64,000 nt of DNA from Deefgea tanakiae (GCF_019665765.1 NZ_CP081150.1:1054001-1118000); one strand, 5' to 3'. Shown: positions 17,883 through 27,192, counted from the stretch's first letter. The notes: generated by a model from the letters alone, not told the origin. Numbers and translations are program-made.

Positions 17883-18370
17883 CCTCGTTTGATTATGCCG
17901 CACTTGGCATTGTCGGCTTATCAATTTTATTGTCTGTAATGCGTGGTTTGACACAAGAAATTTTGGCGTTGTGTGCATGGGTGCTGGCATTTTGGAGTGC
18001 AATTCAGTTTGCAGGGCAATTTGCATTGTGGATGCCGCTAAGTATTCCAACCGAATCTTTGAGGTATTTAGGGGCGTTCGCAACCATCTTTTTTATTGTA
18101 TGGCTACTGTCTGCTATTTTTAGAATTACCTTAAATCAATTTATTAAAGCAACTGGATTTAAACCCATCGACAGAGTTCTAGGGGCTGGGTTTGGTGTTG
18201 CGCGTGGCTATTTACTGGTGCTGACTCTCGTTTTGTTAGCGGGATTTACCAGTTTGCCAAAAGAGCCAGAATGGCGGAATGCGATGTTTAGTCCTTTGTT
18301 TGAACAAAGTGCTTTTCTTGCTAAGTCTTGGCTCCCAGAAGCTTTTGCTAGCCGTATAAATTACGATTAA
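17879..18370 (+). CDS. cvpA: CvpA family membrane protein
   Basis: Small inner-membrane protein, known in E. coli for colicin V production and implicated in envelope homeostasis. 163 residues with four predicted membrane segments; the N-terminal FDYAALGIVGLSILLSVMRG matches the CvpA family start, and the GAGFGVARGYL motif follows near residue 101. Its start overlaps the SPOR gene stop (ATGA), so the two are translationally coupled. purF follows, as in E. coli. Confidence 0.9.
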   Translation: MTSFDYAALGIVGLSILLSVMRGLTQEILALCAWVLAFWSAIQFAGQFALWMPLSIPTESLRYLGAFATIFFIVWLLSAIFRITLNQFIKATGFKPIDRVLGAGFGVARGYLLVLTLVLLAGFTSLPKEPEWRNAMFSPLFEQSAFLAKSWLPEAFASRINYD

Positions 18371-18408
18371 ATTTTTTCAAATGTTGTAAACGCAAGGAAT
18401 CTTGACCA

Positions 18409-19953
18409 ATGTGTGGCATTGTAGGTGTGGTCGCTAAAACTCCGGTAAATCAGATGCTGTACGACGGCTTGCTCGTCTTGCAGCATCGTGGGCAAGATGC
18501 CGCCGGTATCGTCACTGCTGAACAGCAAGTGCTTCATATGCATAAAGGCCAAGGCCTTGTTCGTGATGTGTTTCGCACACGCAATATGCGTTCTTTAATG
18601 GGTAACGTGGGTATTGGCCATGTTCGTTATCCAACTGCCGGTTCTGCTTCAAGCCTGGCAGAAGCGCAGCCGTTTTATGTTAACAGCCCGTTCGGGATCG
18701 TGTTGGCGCATAACGGCAATCTGACTAACGACAAGCAGCTTAAAGAAGACATGTACCGCACCGATCTGCGGCACATTAATACGAATTCAGACTCCGAAGC
18801 GCTCTGTAATGTGTTCGCACATGAGCTGTCTCGCCGTGTTTCTGGTCCCCAACTGGATGCCGACACTGTATTTGACGCGATTACTGCGGTGCACGGTCGT
18901 GTTAAAGGCGCTTACGCGGTTGTCGCGATTATTGCTGGTTTTGGTATGGTCGCTTTCCGTGACCCGCATGGTATTCGACCCCTGTCTTTGGGTTGCCATG
19001 AAACAGCTGAAGGCATGGAATACATGGTTGCAAGTGAATCAGTTGCGCTCGATGTGCTTGGTTTTAAATTCATGCGTGATGTCGCACCTGGCGAAGCGAT
19101 TTATGTAACGTTTGATGGTCAGTTCTCAAGTCGCCAATGCCATGCAAGTCCTGAATTGGTGCCCTGTATTTTTGAACATGTTTACTTTGCACGACCGGAT
19201 AGCATTATTGATGGAATTTCAGTACATGAATCTCGCTTGAAAATGGGCGAGCAACTGGCGGATAAAGTCCGTGCTATGGTTCCTGCGCTCGATATTGATG
19301 TGGTTATTCCTATTCCAGATACAAGCCGCGACTCTGCTTTGCAATTAGCTGATGCGCTGGACTTACCATATCGCGAAGGGTTTATGAAAAACCGCTATAT
19401 TGGCCGCACTTTCATTATGCCGGGACAAGCGAGCCGCAAGAAATCAGTACGCCAAAAGCTCAATCCCATCGCGGTTGAATTCCGTGGCAAAAACGTGTTG
19501 CTCGTAGATGATTCGATTGTTCGTGGTACAACATCAAAAGAAATCGTGCAGATGGTCCGTGATGTCGGCGCGAAAAAAGTTTACCTCGCGTCTGCTGCAC
19601 CACCGGTTAAATTTCCGCATGTGTATGGAATTGATATGCCAACGCGCAACGAACTCATCGCAACGGGTCGTAACGCAGAACAGATCGCGGCAGAAATTGG
19701 TGCCGATGGTGTGATTTATCAAGAGCTAGATGCTTTGATCCAAGCCTGTACCGAAGCCAGCGGTGGCAAAATCACTGCTTTTGAGACATCTTGCTTTGAT
19801 GGTAAATACATCACAGGTGATATTACTGACAAGTATTTGGATGAACTTGAAGCGAAGCGTATTTCTCCGTTGTCGACGAAGGCCGGCGATAGTGAAGGTG
19901 ATAGTCGCATCCTCGATTTGAATATTGGCGTTGCAGAGCAGAATTTGATTTAA
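18409..19953 (+). CDS. purF: Amidophosphoribosyltransferase
   Basis: First committed step of purine synthesis: converts PRPP and glutamine to phosphoribosylamine. 514 residues. Cys2 in MCGIVGV becomes the N-terminal nucleophile after removal of Met. The class II glutaminase domain (to about 230) contains HRGQDAAGI and GHVRYPTAG. The phosphoribosyltransferase domain has the PRPP loop [17 protein letters not shown] near residue 365. It ends with an intrinsic terminator. Confidence 0.97.
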   Translation: MCGIVGVVAKTPVNQMLYDGLLVLQHRGQDAAGIVTAEQQVLHMHKGQGLVRDVFRTRNMRSLMGNVGIGHVRYPTAGSASSLAEAQPFYVNSPFGIVLAHNGNLTNDKQLKEDMYRTDLRHINTNSDSEALCNVFAHELSRRVSGPQLDADTVFDAITAVHGRVKGAYAVVAIIAGFGMVAFRDPHGIRPLSLGCHETAEGMEYMVASESVALDVLGFKFMRDVAPGEAIYVTFDGQFSSRQCHASPELVPCIFEHVYFARPDSIIDGISVHESRLKMGEQLADKVRAMVPALDIDVVIPIPDTSRDSALQLADALDLPYREGFMKNRYIGRTFIMPGQASRKKSVRQKLNPIAVEFRGKNVLLVDDSIVRGTTSKEIVQMVRDVGAKKVYLASAAPPVKFPHVYGIDMPTRNELIATGRNAEQIAAEIGADGVIYQELDALIQACTEASGGKITAFETSCFDGKYITGDITDKYLDELEAKRISPLSTKAGDSEGDSRILDLNIGVAEQNLI

Positions 19954-19968
19954 TTGTAAAAACGCAGA

Positions 19969-19998
19969 AAAAACGGGAGCCGCGTGCTCCCGTTTTTA
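19969..19998 (+). terminator. Terminator after purF
   Basis: cgggagc (19974-19980) pairs with gctcccg (19986-19992) around cgcgt, with A-rich upstream and TTTTT downstream. It probably ends the fimV-purF transcription run. Confidence 0.85.
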
Positions 19999-20015
19999 TT
20001 GAATAAAGGATAAAT

Positions 20016-21188
20016 ATGTTGAATTTGGATGATTTACACCCTGAAACACTGGCGGTACGTGCTGGTACGATGCGTTCTGAGTTTGGCGAGCATTCTGATG
20101 CGCTGCATTTAACATCGAGTTTTGTGGTCGGCTCTGCTGAAGAAGCGCAGCTTAAATTTACTGGGCAAGTGCCAGGTTATATCTATTCTCGGTTTACCAA
20201 TCCAACGGTTGCTGCCTTTGAGCAAAGATTGGCTGCTCTAGAGTGTGGTGAGCGTGCAGTCGCAACCGCATCGGGTATGAGTGCGATTTTGTCGCTGTGC
20301 ATGGCGCATCTGAAATCGGGCGATCATATTGTTGCCTCTAGTGGATTGTTTGGTGCAACGATTCAGTTGTTTAATACCTACCTCAGTAAATTTGGTGTGA
20401 CAGTGAGCTATGCCGCACAAACTGATTTGTCGGCTTGGGATGCTGCTGCACAAGAAAATACCAAGTTATTTTTTTTGGAAACCCCTAATAATCCGCTGAC
20501 TGAAGTGGCCGATATTGCTGCAATTGCAGAAATTGCACATCGCCATGGCGCATTGTTAGCGGTTGATAACTGTTTTTGTTCGCCCGCTTTACAGCAGCCA
20601 CTCAAGCTGGGTGCTGATATCGTTGTGCATTCGGCGACCAAGTTTATTGATGGCCAAGGGCGAGTGCTTGGCGGAGCCGTGGTCGGTAGTCATGCGGTGA
20701 TTGAACCGATCTACCTGTTTTTGCGTACCGCTGGGCCGACCTTGTCGGCATTTAATGCATGGGTTTTGTTGAAGGGTTTGGAAACGCTGGGTTTGCGCAT
20801 GAAAGCGCATTGCGAAAATGCAATGAAATTAGCCGAGTGGTTAGAGCAACAACCGCAAGTGACTCGCGTATATTATCCTGGCCTAAAATCGCATCCACAG
20901 TATGAGCTAGCGCAGCGCCAGCAAACTGGGGCAGGCGGCGTATTGTCATTTGAATTAGAGGGCGGGAAATCAGCAGCTTGGGCGCTGATTGATAAAGTGC
21001 AATTAATGAGCCGTACCGCCAATTTAGGTGACACTCGCACCACGATTACCCATCCTGCTACGACATCACACGGACGGTTAACGCCTGAGGCACGTGCACT
21101 TGCGGGCATTACTGATGGTATGGTGCGGATTTCGGTGGGACTAGAGTTTGTTGGTGATTTGATTAATGATTTAAAATCGGGACTTTGA
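20016..21188 (+). CDS. metZ: O-succinylhomoserine sulfhydrylase
   Basis: PLP enzyme of the Cys/Met metabolism family that makes homocysteine from O-succinylhomoserine and sulfide. The 390-residue product has the PLP lysine Lys209 in HSATKFIDGQGR, YSRFTNPT near residue 55, and a C-terminal VRISVGLE motif. Its place directly after purF is the conserved metZ locus in Neisseriales and Pseudomonas. A cystathionine gamma-synthase activity cannot be excluded from sequence alone. Confidence 0.9.
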   Translation: MLNLDDLHPETLAVRAGTMRSEFGEHSDALHLTSSFVVGSAEEAQLKFTGQVPGYIYSRFTNPTVAAFEQRLAALECGERAVATASGMSAILSLCMAHLKSGDHIVASSGLFGATIQLFNTYLSKFGVTVSYAAQTDLSAWDAAAQENTKLFFLETPNNPLTEVADIAAIAEIAHRHGALLAVDNCFCSPALQQPLKLGADIVVHSATKFIDGQGRVLGGAVVGSHAVIEPIYLFLRTAGPTLSAFNAWVLLKGLETLGLRMKAHCENAMKLAEWLEQQPQVTRVYYPGLKSHPQYELAQRQQTGAGGVLSFELEGGKSAAWALIDKVQLMSRTANLGDTRTTITHPATTSHGRLTPEARALAGITDGMVRISVGLEFVGDLINDLKSGL

Positions 21189-21192
21189 CTAG

Positions 21193-21237
21193 GTATTGCT
21201 ATCTGGGTGTTGATTGGTATTGCCTTTTGATAGATAC
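21193..21237 (-). repeat. 45-base GTAT...ATAC repeat, copy 2
   Basis: Starts four bases after the metZ stop. Plus-strand ends are GTAT and ATAC at exactly 45 bases; ctatc (21199-21203) pairs with gatag (21230-21234) next to the terminal bases, leaving a small bulge. The minus strand reads AAAAGGCAAT in place of the TGYAG core, so it is a diverged copy. Confidence 0.65.
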
Positions 21238-21386
21238 CCACTGTTTTTCTCGTCGGCTCTGGGAGGTTTTAACTGTTTTAAAATTCTGTTGGTCTGCTAC
21301 GCAATGCGACAATTACAGTGATATATTCGCCCTGCTTATGCAGACAGGCTAGAATTTGTGCATCTTCATCTGTTGAGAGTTTCTAA

Positions 21387-22271
21387 ATGAAAAAGCAATT
21401 GATAGTGTCCCTTGTCGGAGCGTGCTCGGCATTCACTTATGCGGATGATGTGCGTTGGAATTTTAGTGTCACACCTATTTATTCGCAGAAAACTGATCTT
21501 GATGCGGGTGGTCAGGTTAGTTCAGACATGATTTTAGCGTCGCTCGGCGCAACAACTGCGATAGATCGAAATCAGCGGATTGGTTTTAATCTAAACATGA
21601 ATCGCCAAGAATGGAACTTTGATGGGGCCAAGGCTTGGGGTGGGAAAACGCCATTTGGCGACTTTAACCGCGTTGTTTTGACAGTTCCATACAGCTACGC
21701 CACATCTGCGGGTTGGATTTATTCATTTAGCCCAGGGGTTGAGTTTTCAGCGGAGGAAGGTGCAGATCGAAGTGAAAGTATCAATTATGGTTTTACCGCC
21801 TTCGCTGCTCATCAGTTTAGCCCAGCTTTAATGCTGGGCTTAGGAGTCGGTGCGTGGGATGGCCCGATTGAACATAAAGTGTTTCCTTTTCTCGTTGTGA
21901 ATTGGAAAGTGACCGATAGACTTACTTTGAAAAATCCTAATGTAGCTGGCCCTGCTGGCCCTGCTGGTTTGGAGTTGGCTTGGAATGTGGCGCCAAAGTG
22001 GACGTTGTCTGCTGGTGGTACCTGGCGTGAAGTTGAAATTCGTTTGTCAGATACTAATCCGATTGCGTCACATGGCTCTGTAGAAAATAGAACTGTACCC
22101 TTATTTGTGAGTGCAGATTATGCTGTTTCTTCGAGTACGAGTTTGAAATTCTATGCTGGCGCTGCGATGAATGGTCAATTTATTATCAATGATAATAATG
22201 GCAATGAAGTTTCTAAAGAAAAGTATGCGACGATGCCATTTTTGGCTTTAACGCTATCTGGTCAGTTTTAA
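21387..22271 (+). CDS. Secreted/outer-membrane beta-barrel-like protein
   Basis: I do not recognise a named gene. 294 residues with a short signal peptide (cleavage after about TYA, residue 19). The rest is rich in alternating polar/aromatic beta strands (many Gly, Trp, Tyr) and ends in LALTLSGQF; a terminal Phe is the hallmark of outer-membrane barrels handled by BamA. It may belong to the DUF6268-type outer-membrane family; that is a guess. The collagen-like GPAGPAG at about residue 191 is odd. gagag lies eight bases before the ATG, and a terminator follows. Confidence 0.65.
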   Translation: MKKQLIVSLVGACSAFTYADDVRWNFSVTPIYSQKTDLDAGGQVSSDMILASLGATTAIDRNQRIGFNLNMNRQEWNFDGAKAWGGKTPFGDFNRVVLTVPYSYATSAGWIYSFSPGVEFSAEEGADRSESINYGFTAFAAHQFSPALMLGLGVGAWDGPIEHKVFPFLVVNWKVTDRLTLKNPNVAGPAGPAGLELAWNVAPKWTLSAGGTWREVEIRLSDTNPIASHGSVENRTVPLFVSADYAVSSSTSLKFYAGAAMNGQFIINDNNGNEVSKEKYATMPFLALTLSGQF

Positions 22272-22278
22272 TTAAAAT

Positions 22279-22310
22279 AAAAGGCTGAATCATTCAGCCT
22301 TTTATTCTTT
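22279..22310 (+). terminator. Terminator after the outer-membrane-like gene
   Basis: ggctgaa (22283-22289) pairs with ttcagcc (22293-22299), with AAA upstream and a T-rich stretch downstream. Confidence 0.8.
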
Positions 22311-22321
22311 ATTCTTGCTTG

Positions 22322-22356
22322 AAAAATCCCTGCCACTAAGTGGCAGGGATTTTTTT
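22322..22356. terminator. Terminator of the chitinase gene
   Basis: ccctgccac (22328-22336) pairs with gtggcaggg (22340-22348). The run AAAAA before it on the plus strand gives the T-run for the minus-strand chitinase transcript. A seven-T run on the plus strand makes it bidirectional. Confidence 0.83.
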
Positions 22357-24136
22357 ACTTCTTGATCATGTTTTGATAAATTGTATTGACCAATTCAGCA
22401 TCAGGGGTGTCTTGAGAAAGTTCCCAAGCCATAATCCCACCGAGTTTTTTCTTCTTGGCAAATTCAATTTTTTCTTTCAGTAATTGTACGTCGTCGTACA
22501 CCCAAACGTCTTTGCCATTTACTTTCCAGAATGCACGAGTTTTTTCATCACGATGCTCGGTGCCTGGTAGTTTTTTCAGGTAACTATACGGCGCTGAACC
22601 TGCTTCGAGTGGCCCTTTTGCTTTAGCAATCGCAGGTTGATACATGCCGTTGTTTTCGAGACTGTTGACAGTCCAGCCGTAACCATAAAATGGCACTCCG
22701 AGTACTAATTTGTTTGATGGAATGCCACGAACCAAATAGTCTTCGACCGTGCTATCGACAGAAATACGATCTTTCGCGCCGCCAAAGAGTACCGCATGAT
22801 GACCCGTAGCGCCTGACCATGGACCGGTAAAGTCATAAGTCATTAGGTTAATCCAATTGAGATATGGAATAATTTTTTCTAGCTCAATTTTCTCTGATTT
22901 TGCCGGTGAAGCTGGGGCTGCAATCGTCAAGATTAGTCCTGGCTTCACAGCGTCGAGTTGTTTACGGAACTCTGCTAATAGCGCTGTGTAGTTTTGGGTA
23001 TCTTCGGGACGGACAATATTGCCATCGTTGCCGGGCGAAGCTGGGTATTCCCAGTCGATGTCAAAACCATCAAATACGCCAGCGGCCATGCCTGGTACGA
23101 TTTTACCTTCTTTGTTGGGTACATTGCCTTTGATGTAGGCATCTACACAAGATTTAACAAAGGCTTCACGATTGGCGGGCAGTGCGGCATCTGAGAAGTG
23201 TTTTGACCATGTCCAACCACCCAAACTAATGAATACTTTTAGGTTTGGATTCTTTTTCTTCAGTTGCTTAAGTTGGTTCCAGTGCCCAAACAAGCCGTTA
23301 TCACCTTTGTCTTCGAGCCCGTCTAGAGTCGCTTCTTTTGGCAGCGCATCCCAGTAGTCGTCGCCTGCTGATCCTTCTCCTTGTTTGTCGACACCGATTA
23401 CGCAGCGGTTGTCTTTGACGTTACCAAACGCGTATTCAAGTACAGTGATTTTGCTGGCTGCACCGCTAGTTTCGAGGTTTTTTACATTAAAGCCATTGTG
23501 TTTGCCCCAAGCCGTAAAGTACATCACCGACTGCGGGCTAGAAGGCCCTGCAACACCGCCGGTGATGGGAACAATCTTGGTTTCTTTTTTCTCGCTTGGT
23601 TTTGCAGCTTCAAGACTGACTAGCTTGATATTGTCGATGTACGCATCTTTACCAGAGCCTTTGGCAGAATCCCATTGTTCCCATTTCATGTGGAAGTCGA
23701 ATTTGCCTTTGAAATCAAATTCGTAATGTTCCCATTTTTTAGTGTCTTTGAGTCGTTCCGGAAAGCCTGTTGCCGTACTGGCTAGCCATTGTTCTTTACG
23801 GCCTGGCTTGCCTTCATCTAGGCCCAGTGTTGCACCGCAGTTGCCGCCGCACATGCCAAGGTAGTCAAAGGAAATCTTATATTTTCCCTCTGGGAATTTA
23901 GCGCGGCTAAAAAGATCACCAATGTTAACGGGTTTATCAAAACGGGCGACTTTGTTGTCTGGGTTGAGTGGATCGACGACGATAGACGTATAAATTGCAG
24001 AGCTATCTTCACCCCCTAAACCAACCCATTGGCTTAAATCTTTTTCAAAGTTTTCTTCAAAAACGACTTTGCCAGTCGTGGTATCTGCTTGCGCAAATGC
24101 TGATGCAATCAGCAGCGGCAATAGTAATCTTTTCAT
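22355..24136 (-). CDS. Secreted GH18 chitinase
   Basis: Endo-type chitinase cleaving beta-1,4-GlcNAc links by substrate-assisted catalysis. The 593-residue product has a signal peptide (MKRLLLPLLIASAFAQA). An N-terminal beta-rich module of ~150 residues (about 25-175) looks like a carbohydrate-binding jelly roll but is not one I can name. A linker and the GH18 barrel (about 205-590) follow. The catalytic motif is FDGFDIDWEYP with the acid Glu363; SLGGW and a conserved MTYDF are also present. I chose the ATG at 24136, preceded by gggga at 6 bases; an ATG 12 bases upstream lacks spacing. It ends at its own terminator. Confidence 0.93.
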   Translation of the reverse strand: MKRLLLPLLIASAFAQADTTTGKVVFEENFEKDLSQWVGLGGEDSSAIYTSIVVDPLNPDNKVARFDKPVNIGDLFSRAKFPEGKYKISFDYLGMCGGNCGATLGLDEGKPGRKEQWLASTATGFPERLKDTKKWEHYEFDFKGKFDFHMKWEQWDSAKGSGKDAYIDNIKLVSLEAAKPSEKKETKIVPITGGVAGPSSPQSVMYFTAWGKHNGFNVKNLETSGAASKITVLEYAFGNVKDNRCVIGVDKQGEGSAGDDYWDALPKEATLDGLEDKGDNGLFGHWNQLKQLKKKNPNLKVFISLGGWTWSKHFSDAALPANREAFVKSCVDAYIKGNVPNKEGKIVPGMAAGVFDGFDIDWEYPASPGNDGNIVRPEDTQNYTALLAEFRKQLDAVKPGLILTIAAPASPAKSEKIELEKIIPYLNWINLMTYDFTGPWSGATGHHAVLFGGAKDRISVDSTVEDYLVRGIPSNKLVLGVPFYGYGWTVNSLENNGMYQPAIAKAKGPLEAGSAPYSYLKKLPGTEHRDEKTRAFWKVNGKDVWVYDDVQLLKEKIEFAKKKKLGGIMAWELSQDTPDAELVNTIYQNMIKK

Positions 24137-24316
24137 TTTGATCCCCATCCCTTGGTTGAAGTTTTATCTCTAAGAGGTTAATGGAAATTGAGCTAATTCA
24201 CGAGTATTTGTCTGTGAGTGTCATATATGTAGTACAGATTAAATGACTACGACTCAGTTTTTACTGGGTGGTTTTTATAAATTAGATGGGTGTGAAAGAC
24301 TGACTTTGATGCCATC

Positions 24317-24330
24317 GGTAAGCGCTTATC
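24317..24330. promoter_or_regulatory. LacI-type palindromic operator candidate
   Basis: The perfect palindrome taagcgctta (24319-24328) is centred on CG, the form typical of LacI-family operators. It lies in the 267-base spacer between the divergent chitinase and DUF2789 genes, about 185 bases from the chitinase start and 75 from the DUF2789 start. Sugar-responsive LacI-type regulators control chitin genes in several bacteria. The link here is inference. I see nothing else clear in this spacer. Confidence 0.35.
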
Positions 24331-24403
24331 CATTAGTGAGCTTGCTTTGTCTCATCGCAAGGGATAACACAAGGTAATCTTCATCTCACTTTGGTGCAAA
24401 AAA

Positions 24404-24652
24404 ATGGATACCAACCCACATACGCTTTGCATTTTATTTGCTCAATTGGGCTTGCCCAGCGATACGGGTAGCATCAAAAAGTTTATTGCCGCCCATCCTC
24501 TTGGTGATGGTTTATCCATCCTTGAGGCCAGTTTCTGGACGCAGAGCCAAGCTGCGTTTTTATCCGAAGAGTTGCAGAGCGATTCTGAATGGGCTGAAAT
24601 GATTGATGAATTGGCGGTACTGTTATCTCAAGACGTTACTGGCGCTTTGTGA
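24404..24652 (+). CDS. DUF2789 family protein
   Basis: Small protein of unknown function, 82 residues. The pattern HTLCILFAQLGLPSD...FIAAHPLGDG...FWTQSQAAFLSEEL is that of the DUF2789 family, a compact helical domain found in Proteobacteria. It has no signal peptide or membrane segment. Its 3' end overlaps the converging CinA-like gene by 25 bases. The ribosome site is weak. Confidence 0.82.
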   Translation: MDTNPHTLCILFAQLGLPSDTGSIKKFIAAHPLGDGLSILEASFWTQSQAAFLSEELQSDSEWAEMIDELAVLLSQDVTGAL

Positions 24653-25386
24653 TACTGCTGATAATTCATCGCACTTAAATTGGTATTTAAAAACTCAATT
24701 GCCTGTTTCACAGCATCTACATCGCCTTGAACGCTGAGTTCGACGTGAGGCTCGGCGCAGTGGCTGTTGCCGAAGCTGGGTAGGCTAGAAAAAGCCAACG
24801 TGGGCCAAGTACTCACCAATTCTTGCATTAAGGGAATAAGGTCGCTCTCTTTCGCGTTCAGTACCGTAATGCTTTGACGGTAGGTGTTTGGAGCCTCTTC
24901 ATAATATTGATCCAGTAACCAGTCCACCATTGGCCAAGCCATGCTCGGAAAACCAGGTAAAAGATAGTGATTTTCAATAGAGCAGCCCGCCACTTGATTG
25001 ACAGGGTTGGGAATGATGATGGCGCCTTCTGGGAGATCGGCCATTTTGATTCGATGTGGGTAGGCATCGCTACCAAATTTATCTTCAATTAATTGAGCCG
25101 CTTCTGCTTGGCGGCAAAGTGGGCGATTGAGGGCGCTTGCTAATGCGGAACGGGTATAGTCATCAGGCGTGGCTCCAATACCACCACAACTGATGACGTG
25201 TAGGTCTTGTGCAAGAGTTCGTTGAAAGGTTTCGATGAGAGTTTGGCTGTTATCGGCCAAATATAAAACAGCATCCAGTGTGTGTCCGCGCTGCTGGAGT
25301 CTTTGTAAAATCGCAGCAAAATGCTGGTCTTGCCGGCGACCATTGAGGATTTCATCGCCGATAATGAGAAGTGTGAAACGGGCCAT
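24628..25386 (-). CDS. CinA-like molybdopterin-binding-domain protein
   Basis: The 252-residue product matches the N-terminal MoCF/MogA-like domain of CinA (competence/damage-inducible protein A). It has LLIIGDEILNGRRQD at the start and ISCGGIGATPDDYTRSALA near residue 85, the binding loop of the family. The C-terminal deamidase domain of full CinA is absent, as in stand-alone homologues. Reported activities of this fold include ADP-ribose or NAD-derivative pyrophosphatase; which applies here is not visible. Confidence 0.85.
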   Translation of the reverse strand: MARFTLLIIGDEILNGRRQDQHFAAILQRLQQRGHTLDAVLYLADNSQTLIETFQRTLAQDLHVISCGGIGATPDDYTRSALASALNRPLCRQAEAAQLIEDKFGSDAYPHRIKMADLPEGAIIIPNPVNQVAGCSIENHYLLPGFPSMAWPMVDWLLDQYYEEAPNTYRQSITVLNAKESDLIPLMQELVSTWPTLAFSSLPSFGNSHCAEPHVELSVQGDVDAVKQAIEFLNTNLSAMNYQQYHKAPVTS

Positions 25387-25406
25387 TGATATGCTCTATA
25401 TAATAG

Positions 25407-25451
25407 GTATGTTGATGTAGGCTATATTAAATAATGAAAGCAAATAAATAC
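25407..25451 (+). repeat. 45-base GTAT...ATAC repeat, copy 3
   Basis: Lies between the CinA-like start and the OLD-family stop, eight bases from the latter. Has GTAT at bases 1-4, ATGTAGGCTAT at 9-19 and ATAC at 42-45. Arms pair poorly beyond the ends, but the core sequence is well conserved. Confidence 0.7.
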
Positions 25452-25459
25452 ATCAATAT

Positions 25460-27139
25460 TTAGTTGAGTTCATTGCTGAGCGATTGGAGCGTTTCAAACA
25501 TCGCTGTTAACTCTATCGGTATCGCTTCACGCCCTTTGATTTCTGCCGCTTCGGCAATCTCAAGCGCCAAACCGGGTTTGCTGTGGTGGCGCAGTGCGCG
25601 GTTGATGATTTCTTCATCTTCTAATTCGGCTTGCTTGTCGAGTGCGGCCTGATGATAAGGGTTGCTCACATTACGCGGAGCTGCAGCATTTCTGTACGTC
25701 TCGGCAAAGCCGTTTTGCCATAAATAATGTTCAATATCTCGTTCATTGAGCATTGTGATGTGTCGTTTTTCGTCTCGATTGTTGAGTAAGCGTTGTGCGC
25801 GCTGTTGGTACTTAAGTCCAGCATCATCGCCATCGCAGATGACGTGCCACTTAATACCTAAATGATCGGCAAATTTAATCAGTGGCGCGAGGCCTGCTTG
25901 AGCAAATTCAACGCAACGAATGCCTTCTAGCGGGAAATTGACGCCAGAGATGCGTGCCAATTCCGGAAATAACCAAAACTCAGTTTCACCTTCAACCAGC
26001 AACCAAACCCGCGCAAACATGCTGCTGGCGCGGTTGCTGCGGATATGAAAAGCCACTTTACGGGCATCGCTTAACGACAAAGCATTGGCCGCGAGTTGAT
26101 AAACATGAACGTAATTGGGCTGGCGAACCAAACGTCGCAAGCCGCTCTGCATAAAACTGCCGAGCAGATCACCATTATTGGTGGTGATGATTTTTTGCAG
26201 CGTCAATTGTTCAATCAAGCCCCAAATCATCGCCAATTGGATGGGGTGCAAATGTGTTTCTGGGTCTTCCATCACCAAAATTGGTTCAGCATCGGCATGC
26301 ATTGGGTTGTCGCCGCGTGCGGTAAGAAGTGCGCCGAGCAAAATTAGTAATGTCACTCGGCGCAAGCTGGAGCCAGATCGGTTGGCAATGTCGACCAAGC
26401 TGTCTTCGTTCCGAAAGTTAAGTGGTGCAGCAGCAATTTGCTCGGCTAAGCGTTGTGGTGCTTTCCCTTGCAAAAACTGCCCTTGCTCTTCAAGTAACGC
26501 TTGCATTGCTGCTAAGCCGCTGCTGAGTTCTTGCGGGTGCAATTGATGCGGCAGGGTTAAGATGCGCTCAAAAACCGCCCTTACGGCATCGCTGGCCGTG
26601 AGTTCTGGGTCTTCGGGGCGTAATTGTGTTGCGAGGCGAGGGTGCTCCAGCCAGTCGGTCAGTTGCATGTCACGAAAACGCAGTACTGGATGGCGCTCAA
26701 TGAGTTGAATGGCGAGCGCGTCACTGTGTTCGTGGTCAAGCTCGGCACCGTCGCTGCCAACAAATAAGCGTCTAGCATGAATTTCACTATGTCCAAATCG
26801 CTCTGCCGCAAACCGCAGCGCCAGCATCGGCGTGCCGTTATTGTCGGGCCAGATTAAATCGGTGAAAGAATGAGCCTCTTTATCGCAGGCTTGAAAAATG
26901 AGTGTGATATTGAGTCTGCGGGCAATACTGGCTCGAGAATTATTGATGCGATGGAAGTCATCGTGGGCAAATAAGGTTTCAATCGGTGCTGGGCTACCTA
27001 GGCAGCGGCACAGTGCAGTAATGAGGCTGGTTTTCCCCCAGTTATTTTCACCAAACAAAGCGGTCGCATTTGGGTCGAGCGATAGATCAATTTGACTGAT
27101 GCCGCGAAAATTGGTGATTTGCAATCGCACTAATTGCAT
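25460..27139 (-). CDS. OLD-family AAA ATPase/Toprim protein (DUF2813, YbjD-like)
   Basis: About 559 residues: an SMC/RecF-type ATPase fused to a Toprim nuclease-like domain. Visible are RLQITNFRGI at the start and Walker A GENNWGKTS near residues 31-39. The Walker B region is LVMEDPETHLHP near 288, and Toprim motifs LLVEGETE and VICDGDDAG fall near 380 and 434. This fits the OLD family, and the YbjD/DUF2813 branch in particular. I chose the ATG at 27139 (gagg nine bases before it) over that at 27148. No UvrD-like GajB partner is adjacent, so it is not a Gabija pair. Function is probably DNA maintenance or defence, not proven. Confidence 0.85.
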   Translation of the reverse strand: MQLVRLQITNFRGISQIDLSLDPNATALFGENNWGKTSLITALCRCLGSPAPIETLFAHDDFHRINNSRASIARRLNITLIFQACDKEAHSFTDLIWPDNNGTPMLALRFAAERFGHSEIHARRLFVGSDGAELDHEHSDALAIQLIERHPVLRFRDMQLTDWLEHPRLATQLRPEDPELTASDAVRAVFERILTLPHQLHPQELSSGLAAMQALLEEQGQFLQGKAPQRLAEQIAAAPLNFRNEDSLVDIANRSGSSLRRVTLLILLGALLTARGDNPMHADAEPILVMEDPETHLHPIQLAMIWGLIEQLTLQKIITTNNGDLLGSFMQSGLRRLVRQPNYVHVYQLAANALSLSDARKVAFHIRSNRASSMFARVWLLVEGETEFWLFPELARISGVNFPLEGIRCVEFAQAGLAPLIKFADHLGIKWHVICDGDDAGLKYQQRAQRLLNNRDEKRHITMLNERDIEHYLWQNGFAETYRNAAAPRNVSNPYHQAALDKQAELEDEEIINRALRHHSKPGLALEIAEAAEIKGREAIPIELTAMFETLQSLSNELN

Positions 27140-27163
27140 GGTTTGCATTCCTCAAGCGAATAA

Positions 27164-27185
27164 AGGGTTGCTATCGAGCAACCCT
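27164..27185 (-). terminator. Terminator after the PH-domain gene
   Basis: On the minus strand agggttgct and agcaaccct form a 9-base stem around a 4-base loop, followed by TTTATT. It lies between the PH-domain gene and the OLD-family gene. Confidence 0.75.
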
Positions 27186-27192
27186 ATACGGC

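Noticed and set aside
24204-24248. GTAT start in the chitinase spacer as a repeat copy
   Set aside because: No ATAC falls 45 bases on, and the core sequence is absent.
25460-27139. Gabija defence system
   Set aside because: Only the GajA-like protein type is present; no UvrD-like GajB gene is adjacent on either side.
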